Source of the DNA: Woronichinia naegeliana WA131
GTDB lineage: Bacteria; Cyanobacteriota; Cyanobacteriia; Cyanobacteriales; Microcystaceae
Length of the DNA: 64,000 nucleotides
Direction of reading: 5' to 3'
Assembly: GCA_025370055.1 (NCBI GenBank)
Contig: CP073041.1
Coordinates: 4,092,001 to 4,156,000, forward strand
Each line of letters begins with the position of its first letter. Within the stretch, counting starts at the first letter, position 1. Below are positions 36,139 to 45,800 of the stretch, piece after piece. The position numbers were made by a program, and so were the translations under genes. The notes under the pieces are model-generated. The model saw only the letters and a program-made list of their open reading frames with translations, was not told where the DNA came from and made no database searches.

Positions 36139-38166
36139 ATGACCTTAGATGAACCGATCAAAGAACTGAATAAAGGTTTACAGGCTTTACAGCATCAAAA
36201 TTATCGCGAAGCCATTCGCTGTTTAGACGAATTTTGTCAGCATTATCCAGATCAACAATCTCCCTTTTTTATTCAGGCCAAAATGGGTATAGTACGAGCC
36301 TATCGCAGCCAGGGAGAACCGGAAAAAGCGATCGCCATCTGTGACGTTTTAGTGGAACATCCTAACCCTGAAATATCCACCTGGGCACGCTCTATTCTGA
36401 CCTTGCTCCGAGCACCAGAACCCACCACCTCATCCCCCAATTCTACCGCTTACTGTCCAGCCGGAAGGGCTGAAAAAATGCGGGTTAAGGTATTGATGCC
36501 TAATGTCGCGGATAGTTTAATTTTTTCCCTATTAGTCGCATTAATGATACCCTTGCTAATTATTTTTGGGGGGGGATGGTTATGGGGAGAATTGATCGGG
36601 CTTGATTCCCTTGTCAGTCTGGTGAATTTGGCAATATTGGCTACCCTAAGTCTCAATTTTCTGGCCTTTTGCTTCTCGACTTGGTTGTTAGACATCATGC
36701 AAGGGTTTTTCTATCGAGTCAATTGGGTTAATTTGGGCGAAATTCAAAAATATAGTCCAGAAACTGGCGACCTATTACTCAAAATTTGTCGCGATCGCCA
36801 TATTACTATTCCGCGTTTAGGGGTCATTAATGATCGTCGTCCGATCTCTTACAGCTATGGCATTCGCCGTAACCAAGCCCGTCTCATTGTTAGCAAAGGT
36901 ATTTTCCGGTATCTAAAAGCTGATGAAATTGCCACAATTTACGCCCATGAATTAGGTCATATTCTCAGTCGCGACTGTGGTGTAATCACCTTTATTTCTG
37001 CTTGGGGTCAGGCCTTTTACGCGCTTTACCTGCTCATCCGTCAAGGGGGAAACCGCATTCCATCTTTAGCCTGGATAACTGATATTTTGGCTTGGCCTTT
37101 TTACGTGCTTTTTCAGATCTACCAAGGTCTGAATCTTTATGTCTCTCGTACCAGAGAATATTACGCCGATCATTTTGCCGTCGAACAGACCGGTAATCCC
37201 AATGGCTTAATCCGAGCTTTGGTCAAAGTCGCAAAAGGTATTATCAAACAAGATCGTCAAGCCCCAGAAAATCCAGATGCCACAGATGTCGTCATTCCCC
37301 ATTTTTTAGAAGGAATGCGAATGTTTGCGATCTATGATTTCCGCACGGCTCAGGTTAGCGAAAGAAGTAGTCAATTGAAGCCTCAGACTCTAGCTCGTCT
37401 CATGCTTTGGGAAATGGTTAGTCCCTGGAGTCAACTACTCGAACCCCTTTCCTCCCATCCTCTACCTGGCAGACGCATTCAAATCCTAACCTATTATGCA
37501 GAACAGTTAGACCTCGATACTGAGTATGGTATGGGTTTAATTCGTCAAGATCTAAGGCAGTTAAATCCTCGTATTATTCAACTTAAGTTTTGGCTAGGGC
37601 TAGGGTTATGGACTTTACCAGGATTGGGTTTACTATTAGGGCTAATTTTGACTCGTTTTCCTACCCTTAATTTTCCGTTAGTATCTGCTCTAGGGTTCGG
37701 TTTCGGAACAGGATTATTACTACAAACCCTCATTTTTATGGTGCGATCGCGTTATTCCCAACCCACCGACTTGCTTTCCCTGCTCTACGATCCCACTCTC
37801 AGTCCGATAGGAACCCAGATCATCAAATGTCAAGGAAAATTACGTCAAGTTTCAGGTGCTCCTAGACAAAAACCTAAGCTATATTTCAGCGATAATACTG
37901 CAATTCTGATGGCCGCCTTTCCCCTGTGGTATCAGGGCTGGCAAAAACTGAAAAAAATCATCCCCAATTCGACGGGCAATTCTATGCCTATCTTCAATAC
38001 AAAAGGAGAGATCACCGCTAGTTTTTACCGTAGTCTATCCCCCTATTTAATCATTCATTCATTCACTTATGGGAATCAAACCATTCGACTCTATCCCTAT
38101 CTTTCCCAAGGATTGGCCGCGATCGCCTTGCTGATGTTAAGTGTGACTGTCTTCAAAAATTTTTAA
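36139..38166 (+). CDS. M48 family membrane metalloprotease with N-terminal TPR
   Basis: A 675-residue protein. The N-terminus (LNKGLQALQHQNYREAIRCLDEFC) is a TPR pair of about 80 residues. Two hydrophobic helices follow (near residues 120-145 and 155-180), then the protease domain with the zinc motif YAHELGHILSRDCG near residue 270 and the third ligand in RTREYYADHFAVEQTG. Two further helices (LGLGLWTLPGLGLLLGLIL and the C-terminal LSQGLAAIALLMLSVTVF) anchor it. Comparable to HtpX-type quality-control proteases, but substrates are unknown. Confidence 0.85.
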   Translation: MTLDEPIKELNKGLQALQHQNYREAIRCLDEFCQHYPDQQSPFFIQAKMGIVRAYRSQGEPEKAIAICDVLVEHPNPEISTWARSILTLLRAPEPTTSSPNSTAYCPAGRAEKMRVKVLMPNVADSLIFSLLVALMIPLLIIFGGGWLWGELIGLDSLVSLVNLAILATLSLNFLAFCFSTWLLDIMQGFFYRVNWVNLGEIQKYSPETGDLLLKICRDRHITIPRLGVINDRRPISYSYGIRRNQARLIVSKGIFRYLKADEIATIYAHELGHILSRDCGVITFISAWGQAFYALYLLIRQGGNRIPSLAWITDILAWPFYVLFQIYQGLNLYVSRTREYYADHFAVEQTGNPNGLIRALVKVAKGIIKQDRQAPENPDATDVVIPHFLEGMRMFAIYDFRTAQVSERSSQLKPQTLARLMLWEMVSPWSQLLEPLSSHPLPGRRIQILTYYAEQLDLDTEYGMGLIRQDLRQLNPRIIQLKFWLGLGLWTLPGLGLLLGLILTRFPTLNFPLVSALGFGFGTGLLLQTLIFMVRSRYSQPTDLLSLLYDPTLSPIGTQIIKCQGKLRQVSGAPRQKPKLYFSDNTAILMAAFPLWYQGWQKLKKIIPNSTGNSMPIFNTKGEITASFYRSLSPYLIIHSFTYGNQTIRLYPYLSQGLAAIALLMLSVTVFKNF

Positions 38167-38171
38167 ACTTT

Positions 38172-39341
38172 CTAGGGAACCCATCGCTGTACAATCTCTT
38201 GCATTTGTCGATCTTCTGTCATCTGGGTAATACCAATATTAAAGAGATTGAGATAGGAACTATTAAACGGGAGTGCGAAGCCATAGTTAATGGGCTGATT
38301 ATACAAGGGTAAAAGTCCCAAGGATTTGTCGGGATGTTTATCTAAATAATAGCGAAGACTACTATCCGCATAAAGTACGGCATCCACCTCCTTTCCTAAA
38401 AGAAGATTAATAGCAGTAGCTAAATTAGGAGCTCGAACTTCCTGAAGATTATAGACTTTAAAAATTTCATCCATGAGATCACTGGAAATAGTTGCTACTT
38501 TTTGATATCGCAGGTTTTCAATACTAGTATATTTTTTATTGGGTTGCTGAGATAAGGAAAGCGTTAAAGTTGTCGCTAAACCAGCAGTAATAGAGGTTGT
38601 TGAGATCAGCGATATCCACATCCAAATAAACGCAATAAATCGTCCCCAGTGAGTTACAGGAACCTTATCTCCATAGCCAACAGTCGTCATCGTGACTGAA
38701 ACAAACCACAACGCCTCGAAAATACCTTCCCAATAGCGGGGAGGAAATTGCTCTGGATTACGACGATGTTCCGCCAGCCAGAGTAAATTAGCAATAAAAA
38801 GGTGAATCAGAAAAAGTCCCACTAAGGAAAAAATGACGGCCATCCGCAAAAAAGGTTGGAGAATATGCCAGAGAGAGGGAGGCGATTCCAATATCAAGAG
38901 AGCCAGATGCGAACTAAAATAGGGCTGGGTAAAACTGACCTGCTGAAGTCGATGGGGGGTGATGGCGATCGGCCCTACCAAAATATCAATTTTGTTAGCA
39001 GCTAAATCGTTAATACCACTATTAATATTAGATTCTAAAAAATACTGATAATTCAGATTATTAAAAGTCGCCAATCGTTGCCAGATGTCGATCGCGATGC
39101 CATTAAAAATAATCTTAGGTTTGGGAGTTACTTGCGGTAAAGGAGATTTTTGGGTAGGCACAATGATTGGGGGACTAGCCGAGGAGACTAAATTAACAAA
39201 GGGAGGAGCAACAACCACCCCCACCCGTAACAGGGTTTTGGGAGCGGCTCCATCAAGTGCTAGAGTTGGTATATCCCCTAAAATCCAGCCAATGATAACA
39301 ATATAAATGAGAGAATGCAGAAAAGTTGGCAACTTAACCAT
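38172..39341 (-). CDS. GluR0-like ligand-gated potassium channel
   Basis: A 389-residue protein with the layout of prokaryotic ionotropic glutamate receptors. A signal-anchor helix (LPTFLHSLIYIVIIGWILG) precedes a periplasmic binding domain lobe (GIAIDIWQRLATFNNLNYQYF, VSFTQPYFSSHLALLILE). A pore module of two helices follows with a P-loop FVSVTMTTVGYGDKVPVTHWG containing the K+ filter TVGYGD. The second binding lobe closes the protein (IENLRYQKVATISSDLMDEIF to WVP). The ligand is not known. ATG codons at 39359 and 39341 are both possible starts. Confidence 0.82.
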   Translation of the reverse strand: MVKLPTFLHSLIYIVIIGWILGDIPTLALDGAAPKTLLRVGVVVAPPFVNLVSSASPPIIVPTQKSPLPQVTPKPKIIFNGIAIDIWQRLATFNNLNYQYFLESNINSGINDLAANKIDILVGPIAITPHRLQQVSFTQPYFSSHLALLILESPPSLWHILQPFLRMAVIFSLVGLFLIHLFIANLLWLAEHRRNPEQFPPRYWEGIFEALWFVSVTMTTVGYGDKVPVTHWGRFIAFIWMWISLISTTSITAGLATTLTLSLSQQPNKKYTSIENLRYQKVATISSDLMDEIFKVYNLQEVRAPNLATAINLLLGKEVDAVLYADSSLRYYLDKHPDKSLGLLPLYNQPINYGFALPFNSSYLNLFNIGITQMTEDRQMQEIVQRWVP

Positions 39342-39490
39342 GAAAAGCAAAAAAGACAAGGCAACGTGAGTGAGATATGAAGCCTGAATCCCTGGTGACG
39401 GTTTCGGCTAGTTTTCCAGACAAAAGTCCTTCAGACTCGATTATCTTGGTGTATCTTAAACTAATTAGGGTGACAGTATATCGGTAAGAG

Positions 39491-39603
39491 GGCGATCGCG
39501 TTTTAATGAATAATGGACAATTAACAATGGATAATTATTAACTATTAACTATTTATTATTAACTATCAATTAATAGGCGATCGCTGTTTATCTGTATCAG
39601 TAA
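39491..39603. repeat. HIP1-bounded ~115-bp repeat, copy a
   Basis: GGCGATCGCG, then TTTTAATGAATAATGGACA, TTAACTATTAACTAT and GGCGATCGCTGTTTATCTG, then GTAAGG. One of seven close copies in the window. The AT-rich core is quasi-palindromic and has no ORF. Confidence 0.85.
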
Positions 39604-39658
39604 GGGGCGATCGCTTTTCGGGAGTGGTGCGAGTAGCACCCTAAATAATTAAATTAAA

Positions 39659-39979
39659 TTAAATTAAATCCATCGCAAAGATAATAGCTTTCTTAATTTG
39701 TAATATGACCTCACTCGGCAATTCTCCCAGCTTACGTTCAAATCTTGCTATGGGGATAGACCCAATACCCTGAACATTAGCGATAGATGATTGATTGAGA
39801 AATTTCAAGTTAGGAAGTACGACTTCATATTTACTATTTCTGTATTGAGTTGTCAGAGGAACATAGATCACTAAAACTCTTGGAGGATTTGCATCGTAAC
39901 GAGAGATAACTACAACTGGACGAGTCTTTGCTGCTATCCCTAAATCGGCTAACCAAACTTCACCCTGTTTAGTATTCAT
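39659..39979 (-). CDS. MazF/PemK-type endoribonuclease toxin
   Basis: A 106-residue type II toxin of the PemK/MazF family (GEVWLADLGIAAKTRPVVVISRYDAN with the conserved RP(V) motif). Members cleave mRNA. The ATG at 39979 overlaps the stop of the small upstream antitoxin by eleven bases, which fits a translationally coupled pair; a TTG at 39982 would add one codon. Confidence 0.88.
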   Translation of the reverse strand: MNTKQGEVWLADLGIAAKTRPVVVISRYDANPPRVLVIYVPLTTQYRNSKYEVVLPNLKFLNQSSIANVQGIGSIPIARFERKLGELPSEVILQIKKAIIFAMDLI

Positions 39980-40145
39980 CAAGTAAATCTAATACCTCTT
40001 GTTCTACAAAACGCGATCGTAAAATATCTAAAGCATCCTGATCGGCTAAATCAATTATTTCCAAAATGAACTGTCTCGCCAATTCAGCAACATCTGGCTG
40101 CCATCTAGCTAATTTTATATTTAATGTTTCTGCTAAAGTGTCCAT
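39969..40145 (-). CDS. Antitoxin of the MazF-type toxin
   Basis: A 58-residue acidic helical protein (MDTLAETLNIKLARWQPDVA, then ILEIIDLADQDALDILRSRF and EQEVLDLLDEY). Too short to stand out as an ORF, but the overlap with mazF and its composition support it as the cognate antitoxin. Its DNA-binding fold is not recognisable to me. Confidence 0.65.
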   Translation of the reverse strand: MDTLAETLNIKLARWQPDVAELARQFILEIIDLADQDALDILRSRFVEQEVLDLLDEY

Positions 40146-40288
40146 TTTTTATCTTGGCCCGATGCATTAATCGGATCTAGACTAACACATTTACTGGGAG
40201 GCGATCGCTTTTTTCTTAACGGTTAAAAGGGCGATCGCTTTTTGAACAAGATAAAATTATCAATAGGAAAACTCACGGGAATTAGAAC

Positions 40289-40936
40289 ATGACAACTACA
40301 GCAGGGGATGTATGGCAATTACTAGCTGAATTAGTCGCGGCACAGAAAGAGACTGAACGCCTACTGAAAGAACAATCCCAGGAGACAAATCAACGTAATC
40401 AAGAAACTGAGCGTAAAATCCTTGCCGTTAGTCAGGAAGTCAGCGAAGTTAATAAAGAATTGAGTAAACAGATTAGTGCCGTTAACAAACAGATCAGTGC
40501 TGTTAATAAACAAATCGGTGATCTGGGAGGCAAATGGGGACGTTTTGTGGAAAATATGGTAGCTCCCGCCTGTGAAACAATATTTCTAAAACGAGGGATT
40601 CCTGTTCATCAAGTCGGTCAACGTATTAAAAAACGTTTAAATGGACAAACTTTAGAAATTGACGTACTGGTGACAAATGCAGATCATGTTTTGGTGGTGG
40701 AAGTGAAGAGTAGTTTAGGGGTTGATGATGTTAAAGCATTAATAGAAGACTTGACACAATTTCGACAGTTTTTTCCTGAATATAACCAAAAACAACTCTA
40801 TGGAGCCGTAGCAGGTATTGAAATTGAAGAAGGGGCAGATAAATATGCCTATCGTCAGGGTTTGTTTGTGTTAGCTCAGGCGGGGGAAACGGTTACAATT
40901 TTAAATAATTCCGATTTTCGGCCAAAGAATTGGTGA
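40289..40936 (+). CDS. DUF3782-like protein: coiled coil plus PD-(D/E)XK nuclease-like domain
   Basis: A 215-residue protein. Residues 10-80 form a coiled coil with repeated heptads (LLKEQSQETNQRNQETERKI, then NKQISAVNKQISAVNKQIG). The C-terminal domain has EIDVLVTNADHVLVVEVKSSL, a D...ExK core as in PD-(D/E)XK nucleases. Such DUF3782/DUF3782-like proteins are common in cyanobacteria, with unknown function. It is flanked on both sides by repeat family copies. Confidence 0.7.
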   Translation: MTTTAGDVWQLLAELVAAQKETERLLKEQSQETNQRNQETERKILAVSQEVSEVNKELSKQISAVNKQISAVNKQIGDLGGKWGRFVENMVAPACETIFLKRGIPVHQVGQRIKKRLNGQTLEIDVLVTNADHVLVVEVKSSLGVDDVKALIEDLTQFRQFFPEYNQKQLYGAVAGIEIEEGADKYAYRQGLFVLAQAGETVTILNNSDFRPKNW

Positions 40937-40942
40937 TTTAAG

Positions 40943-41293
40943 GGCGATCGCGTTTTAATGAATAATGGACAATCAACAATGGATAATTATTAACTATTAA
41001 CTATTCATTATTAACTATCAATTAATCGGCGATCGCTGTTTATCTGTATCGGTAAGGGGCGATCGCGTTTTAATGAATAATGGACAATTAACAATGGATA
41101 ATTATTAACTATTAACTATTAACTATTCATTATTAACTATCAATTAATCGGCGATCGCTTTTTTTCTGTATCGGTAAGAGGATGATCGCGTTTTAATGAA
41201 TAATGGACAATTAACAATGGATAATTATTAACTATTAACTATTCATTATTAACTATCAATTAATCGGCGATCGCTGTTTATCTGTATCGGTAA
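40943..41293. repeat. HIP1-bounded ~115-bp repeat, three tandem copies (b, c, d)
   Basis: Three copies run head to tail, beginning at 40943, 41058 and about 41181. Copy c has a slightly longer AT-rich core and copy d starts with a decayed HIP1 (GATGATCGCG). Each ends GTAAGG or GTAACAG. No coding potential. Confidence 0.85.
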
Positions 41294-41598
41294 CAGATAA
41301 TTTTCTGCTCATCAAAGTTTGTAACAAAATTTAACATTTGCCTCTAGCCCTTGTATCTACTAGCTTTGTGGCAATTGACCTCTGAGACAGAGCTTGCTTT
41401 TTTGTATTGCCGGAGACAGAGCTTGCCTCTTTTTAAATTTTATTGTAATAATGCGTTCATAACCTCGATAACCTCGCTCCAGAATCCTGTTTAATTTCAA
41501 TATGACTCTCCAGAATCCTTAATTCCAACTGGAATAACTTCTGTTTTTTTAATGGTGTTTCCTTATTTTTAATTGCAACCAACTACTTTATTACTACC
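41294..41598 (+). other. Upstream region of the RTX gene
   Basis: The gap before the giant gene contains two direct copies of GAGACAGAGCTTGC (41384-41397 and 41413-41426) and two of CTCCAGAATCCT near 41478 and 41508, plus GATAACCTCG twice. They may be simple repeats or operator-like elements. No promoter could be assigned confidently. Confidence 0.35.
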
Positions 41599-42759
41599 AT
41601 GACTCTCAACACCGCTCTCAGCCTCACCTACGACCAACTCAACGCCGTAGCCCAGTCCCCCGACTATTGGACAATCCTCAACACCGCCTTCGGTGCCAAT
41701 TACAACCAAACCCTTGCCCAAACTCTGCAATCCCAATGGCAAGCAGGAGACTTTAGCGCACTGCCGCCCGTTGAAATCCTCAGTAGCAGTACTCTCGGCA
41801 AGGCCAACGGAGCCTACGCCCAAAGCACCAACAAAATTTATCTCTCTGACTCATTCCTCGCCACCGCCAGCGAAGACCAGTTAGTCGCTGTTCTCCTTGA
41901 AGAAATTGGCCACAGCATTGATGCCAAAATTAATCAAACTGACAGTGCAGGGGATGAAGGGGAACTGTTTTCTCTGTTGGTGCGCGGCCTTATCCCCAGT
42001 GCAACGGAATTAAATCGCCTGCAAACGGAAAATGACCAGGCAACGATTGTCATTGATGGGCAATTGGTGGCGATCGAACAGGCCGTTGAACCAACCCTTG
42101 TCTGGGCGAAACGTTTGGGCGGGACAGATTACGATAATGTTAATAGCCTAGAGGTAGATAGTAGCGGCAACGTCTATACCACTGGCATTTTCTCTGGCAC
42201 AGCAGACTTTGACCCAGGTACGGGAGTGAGCAATCTCACCAGTGCAGGTGGTGATGATGTATTTATCTCTAAGTTAAACAGTGATGGTTCCTTTGCCTGG
42301 GCGAAAAGTTGGGGCGGGACAGATTACGATGGTGTTTCTGGACTAAAGGTAGATAGTAGCGGCAACGTCTATACCACTGGCACTTTCTATGGTACAGCAG
42401 ACTTTGACCCAGGTACGGGAGTGAGCAATCTCACCAGTGCAGGTGATAGTGATGTATTTATCTCTAAGTTAAACAGTGATGGTTCCCTTGCCTGGGCGAA
42501 AAGTTGGGGCGGGACAGTTTACGATTATGCTAATAGCCTAGAGGTAGATAGTAGCGGCAACGTCTATAGCACGGGCACTTTCTTTGGCACAGCAGACTTT
42601 GACCCAGGTACGGGAGTGAGCAATCTCACCAGTGCAGGTGGTTATGATGTATTTATCTCTAAGTTAAACAGTGATGGTTCCTTTGCCTGGGCGAAAAGTT
42701 GGGGCGGGACAGGCAGCGATAATGTTATACCTCGCACGGCGATAATTTGCGTTTTTTAG
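41599..42759 (+). CDS. Giant SBBP/RTX calcium-binding protein, 5' part (split by MITE)
   Basis: The N-terminal 376 authentic residues of a secreted protein. The first ~160 residues are a module seen in large cyanobacterial RTX proteins (NGAYAQSTNKIYLSDSFLA and VAVLLEEIGHSIDAKINQTD, metzincin-like). Three 65-residue beta-propeller (SBBP-like) repeats follow ([39 protein letters not shown]). The frame then runs into the 150-bp MITE and stops at 42759. Without the MITE the gene would continue into the next entry. Confidence 0.85.
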   Translation: MTLNTALSLTYDQLNAVAQSPDYWTILNTAFGANYNQTLAQTLQSQWQAGDFSALPPVEILSSSTLGKANGAYAQSTNKIYLSDSFLATASEDQLVAVLLEEIGHSIDAKINQTDSAGDEGELFSLLVRGLIPSATELNRLQTENDQATIVIDGQLVAIEQAVEPTLVWAKRLGGTDYDNVNSLEVDSSGNVYTTGIFSGTADFDPGTGVSNLTSAGGDDVFISKLNSDGSFAWAKSWGGTDYDGVSGLKVDSSGNVYTTGTFYGTADFDPGTGVSNLTSAGDSDVFISKLNSDGSLAWAKSWGGTVYDYANSLEVDSSGNVYSTGTFFGTADFDPGTGVSNLTSAGGYDVFISKLNSDGSFAWAKSWGGTGSDNVIPRTAIICVF

Positions 42760-42877
42760 TTTAGCCCCCCTAGCCCCCAACTTTGGGGGGAAACATTCTC
42801 TATTTATGGGTTTCAAAGTCCCCCAGTATTGGGGGATTCAGGGGGCGAAAATCTATAATCTATGACCGTGCCAAGTA
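42728..42877. repeat. 150-bp MITE with TA target duplication (copy 2), splitting the RTX gene
   Basis: Nearly identical to the copy at 25629-25778: same length, ends and hairpin-forming interior. TA flanks it on both sides (42726-42727 and 42878-42879). The added 152 bases shift the frame and bring stops. Confidence 0.9.
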
Positions 42878-45800
42878 TAAAAGCCTAAAGGTAGATAGTA
42901 GCGGCAACGTCTATACCACTGGCACTTTCCAAGGCACAGTCGATTTTGATCCAGGTACGGGAGTGAGCAATCTCACCAGTGCAGGTGGTAATGATGTATT
43001 TATCTCTAAGTTAAACAGTGATGGTTCCTTTGCCTGGGCGAAAAGTTTCGGCGGGACAGTCAGCGATAGTGTTAATATCCTACAGGTGGATAGTAGCGGC
43101 AACGTCTATACCACTGGCACTTTCTCTGGCACAGCAGACTTTGACCCAGGTACGGGAGTGAGCAATTTCACCAGTGCAGGTAGTGTTGATGTATTTATCT
43201 CTAAGTTAAACAGTGATGGTTCCTTTGCCTGGGCGAAAAGTTTCGGCGGGACAAATTACGATGATGTTTCTGGACTAAAGGTAGATAGTAGCGGCAACGT
43301 CTATACCACTGGCACTTTCGCTGGCACAGCAGACTTTGACCCAGGTACGGGAGTGAGCAATCTCACCAGTGCAGGTGGTGATGATGTATTTATCTCTAAG
43401 TTAAACAGTGATGGTTCCTTTGCCTGGGCGAAAAGTTTCGGCGGGACAAGCAACGATCGTGGTAATAGCCTACAGGTGGATAGTAGCGGCAACGTCTATA
43501 CCACGGGCTATTTCAAAGGCACAGCAGACTTTGACCCAGGTACGGGAGTGAGCAATCTCACCAGTGCAGGTGGTGAGGATGTATTTATCTCTGGGTTAAA
43601 CAGTGATGGTTCCTTTGCCTGGGCGAAAAGTGTCGGCGGGACAGGCAACGATCGTGGTAGTAGCCTACAGGTGGATAGTAGCGGCAACCTCCATAGCACG
43701 GGCTATTTCTCTGGCACAGCCGATTTTGACCCAGGTGCGGAAGTGAGCAATCTCACCAGTGCAGGTGGTAATGATGTATTTATCATCAAGCTCGCTCTCC
43801 CTGTCACCAATCAAGCCCCAACAGATTTAAGCCTTTCTGCCAACACCATTGCGGAAAACACCGTCATTGGTGCGGGGGTTAAAATTGGCAATATTACCAT
43901 CACCGACCCTGACGCGACAGGCAACAATAACCTTCTCACGGTAGAAGGAACCGACGCGGCTAACTTTGAAATTCGCAACAGCACCGAACTCTTTTTCATC
44001 GGTACTAGCCCCGACTTTGAAACCAAACCCAGTTACACCATCAGCCTCAAATCTACGGATGGCGCATTAACCTATAGCGAAGCCTTCACCGTTAATGTTA
44101 CCGATGTTAAACCAAAAGTTACCATTTCCCCAGGCACCACCCCCGTAGAAGGCGGAGCGATCGGTACCTATACCATCACCCTAGATGAGGCATCTCCCAC
44201 AGGCGGCTTAGTCGTCAACTTTAATACCACCGGCAGTACTGCCACCCTAAGCACTGACTACACCCTTACGGCGGGCAGTAACATCACCGCAGTCACCGCC
44301 AACAGTTTCACTATCGCCGCCGGTCAAACCACTGCCATCCTCAACCTCAACGCTTTGGCTGATGTGGTCAGCGACCCCAACGAAACCGTCCAAATCAATC
44401 TAAGCAGTGGACCAGGCTACAGCCTCGGTCAAAACAGCACCGCCCTCCTCAGCCCCAAAACCGACTACACCGTTGGCAGTTTACCCTATTCAGTAGCAGT
44501 GGGAGACTTTAATGGCGATGGCAAACTAGACCTCGCCACCGCCAACCAAAATAGCGACACTGTATCAGTTCTCTTGCGAAATAGTGCCAATACGGGCTTT
44601 GATGCCAAAACCGACTTCTCCGTTGGCAGTGTTGGCATTAGTCCCAATTCAGTAGCAGTGGGAGACTTTAATGGCGATGGCAAACTAGACCTCGCCACCG
44701 CTAACTTTCTTGGCAACACTGTATCAATTCTGTTGCGAAATAGTGCCAATACGGGCTTTGATGCCAAAACCGACTTCTCCGTTGGCAGTAATCCCAATTC
44801 AGTAGCAGTAGGAGACTTTAATGGCGATGGCAAACTAGACCTTGCCACAGCCAACGCAAACGGCAACTCTGTATCAATTCTGTTGCGAAATAGTGCCAAT
44901 ACGGGCTTTGATGCCAAAACCGACTTCTTCGTTGGCGGTTTACCCTATTCAGTAGCAGTAGGAGACTTTAATGGCGATGGCAAACTAGACCTCGCCACCG
45001 CCAACCAAAATAGCGATTCTGTATCAATTCTGTTGCGAAATAGTGCCAATACGGGCTTTGATGCCAAAACCGACTTCTCCGTTGGCAGTGCTCCCGTTTC
45101 AGTAGCAGTAGGAGACTTTAATGGCGATGGCAAACTAGACCTCGCCACCGCCAACTCAAATAGCAACACTGTATCAATTCTGTTGCGAAATAGTGCCAAT
45201 ACGGGTTTTGATGCCCAAACCGACTTCTCCGTTGGCAGTGTTCCCAATTCAGTAGCAGTGGGAGACTTTAATGGGGATGGCAAACTAGACCTCGCCGCCG
45301 CCAACTTCGGCGGTAATTCTGTATCAATTCTGTTGCGAAATAGTGGCAATACGGGCTTTGATGCCAAAACCGACTTCTCCGTTGGCAGTAATCCCGCTTC
45401 AGTAGCAGTGGGAGACTTTAACAGCGATGGCAAACTAGACCTTGCCACAGCCAATCAATTCGGTGATTCCGTATCGGTGCTGCTCAACGCTCACTCCAGC
45501 GCGACCCTCACTATTACCGATGCTCCCAATGCGGCTCCCACGATCGCCAGTGGTGCAACAGCCACCTTCGCTGAAAATGGCACAGGAACCGCCTACCAAG
45601 TTATCGCCACCGACCCCGAAAGTAATCCCATTACCTATGGTCTAGCAACAACAGGGGACTATGCTCTCTTTAACATCAACAGCACCACAGGCTTAGTCAC
45701 CTTCAAAACCGCTCCCAACTACGAAAGTCCGACGGATGCAGGAGCCAATAACGTCTATGACATCACCGTAACCGCCAGCGATGCTTCCCTCACTACCTCC

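Noticed and set aside
44486-45454. Long minus-strand open frames across the FG-GAP and RTX repeats
   Set aside because: They mirror a strongly periodic coding sequence on the plus strand and their proteins are repetitive serine/proline/leucine shadows with no start context.
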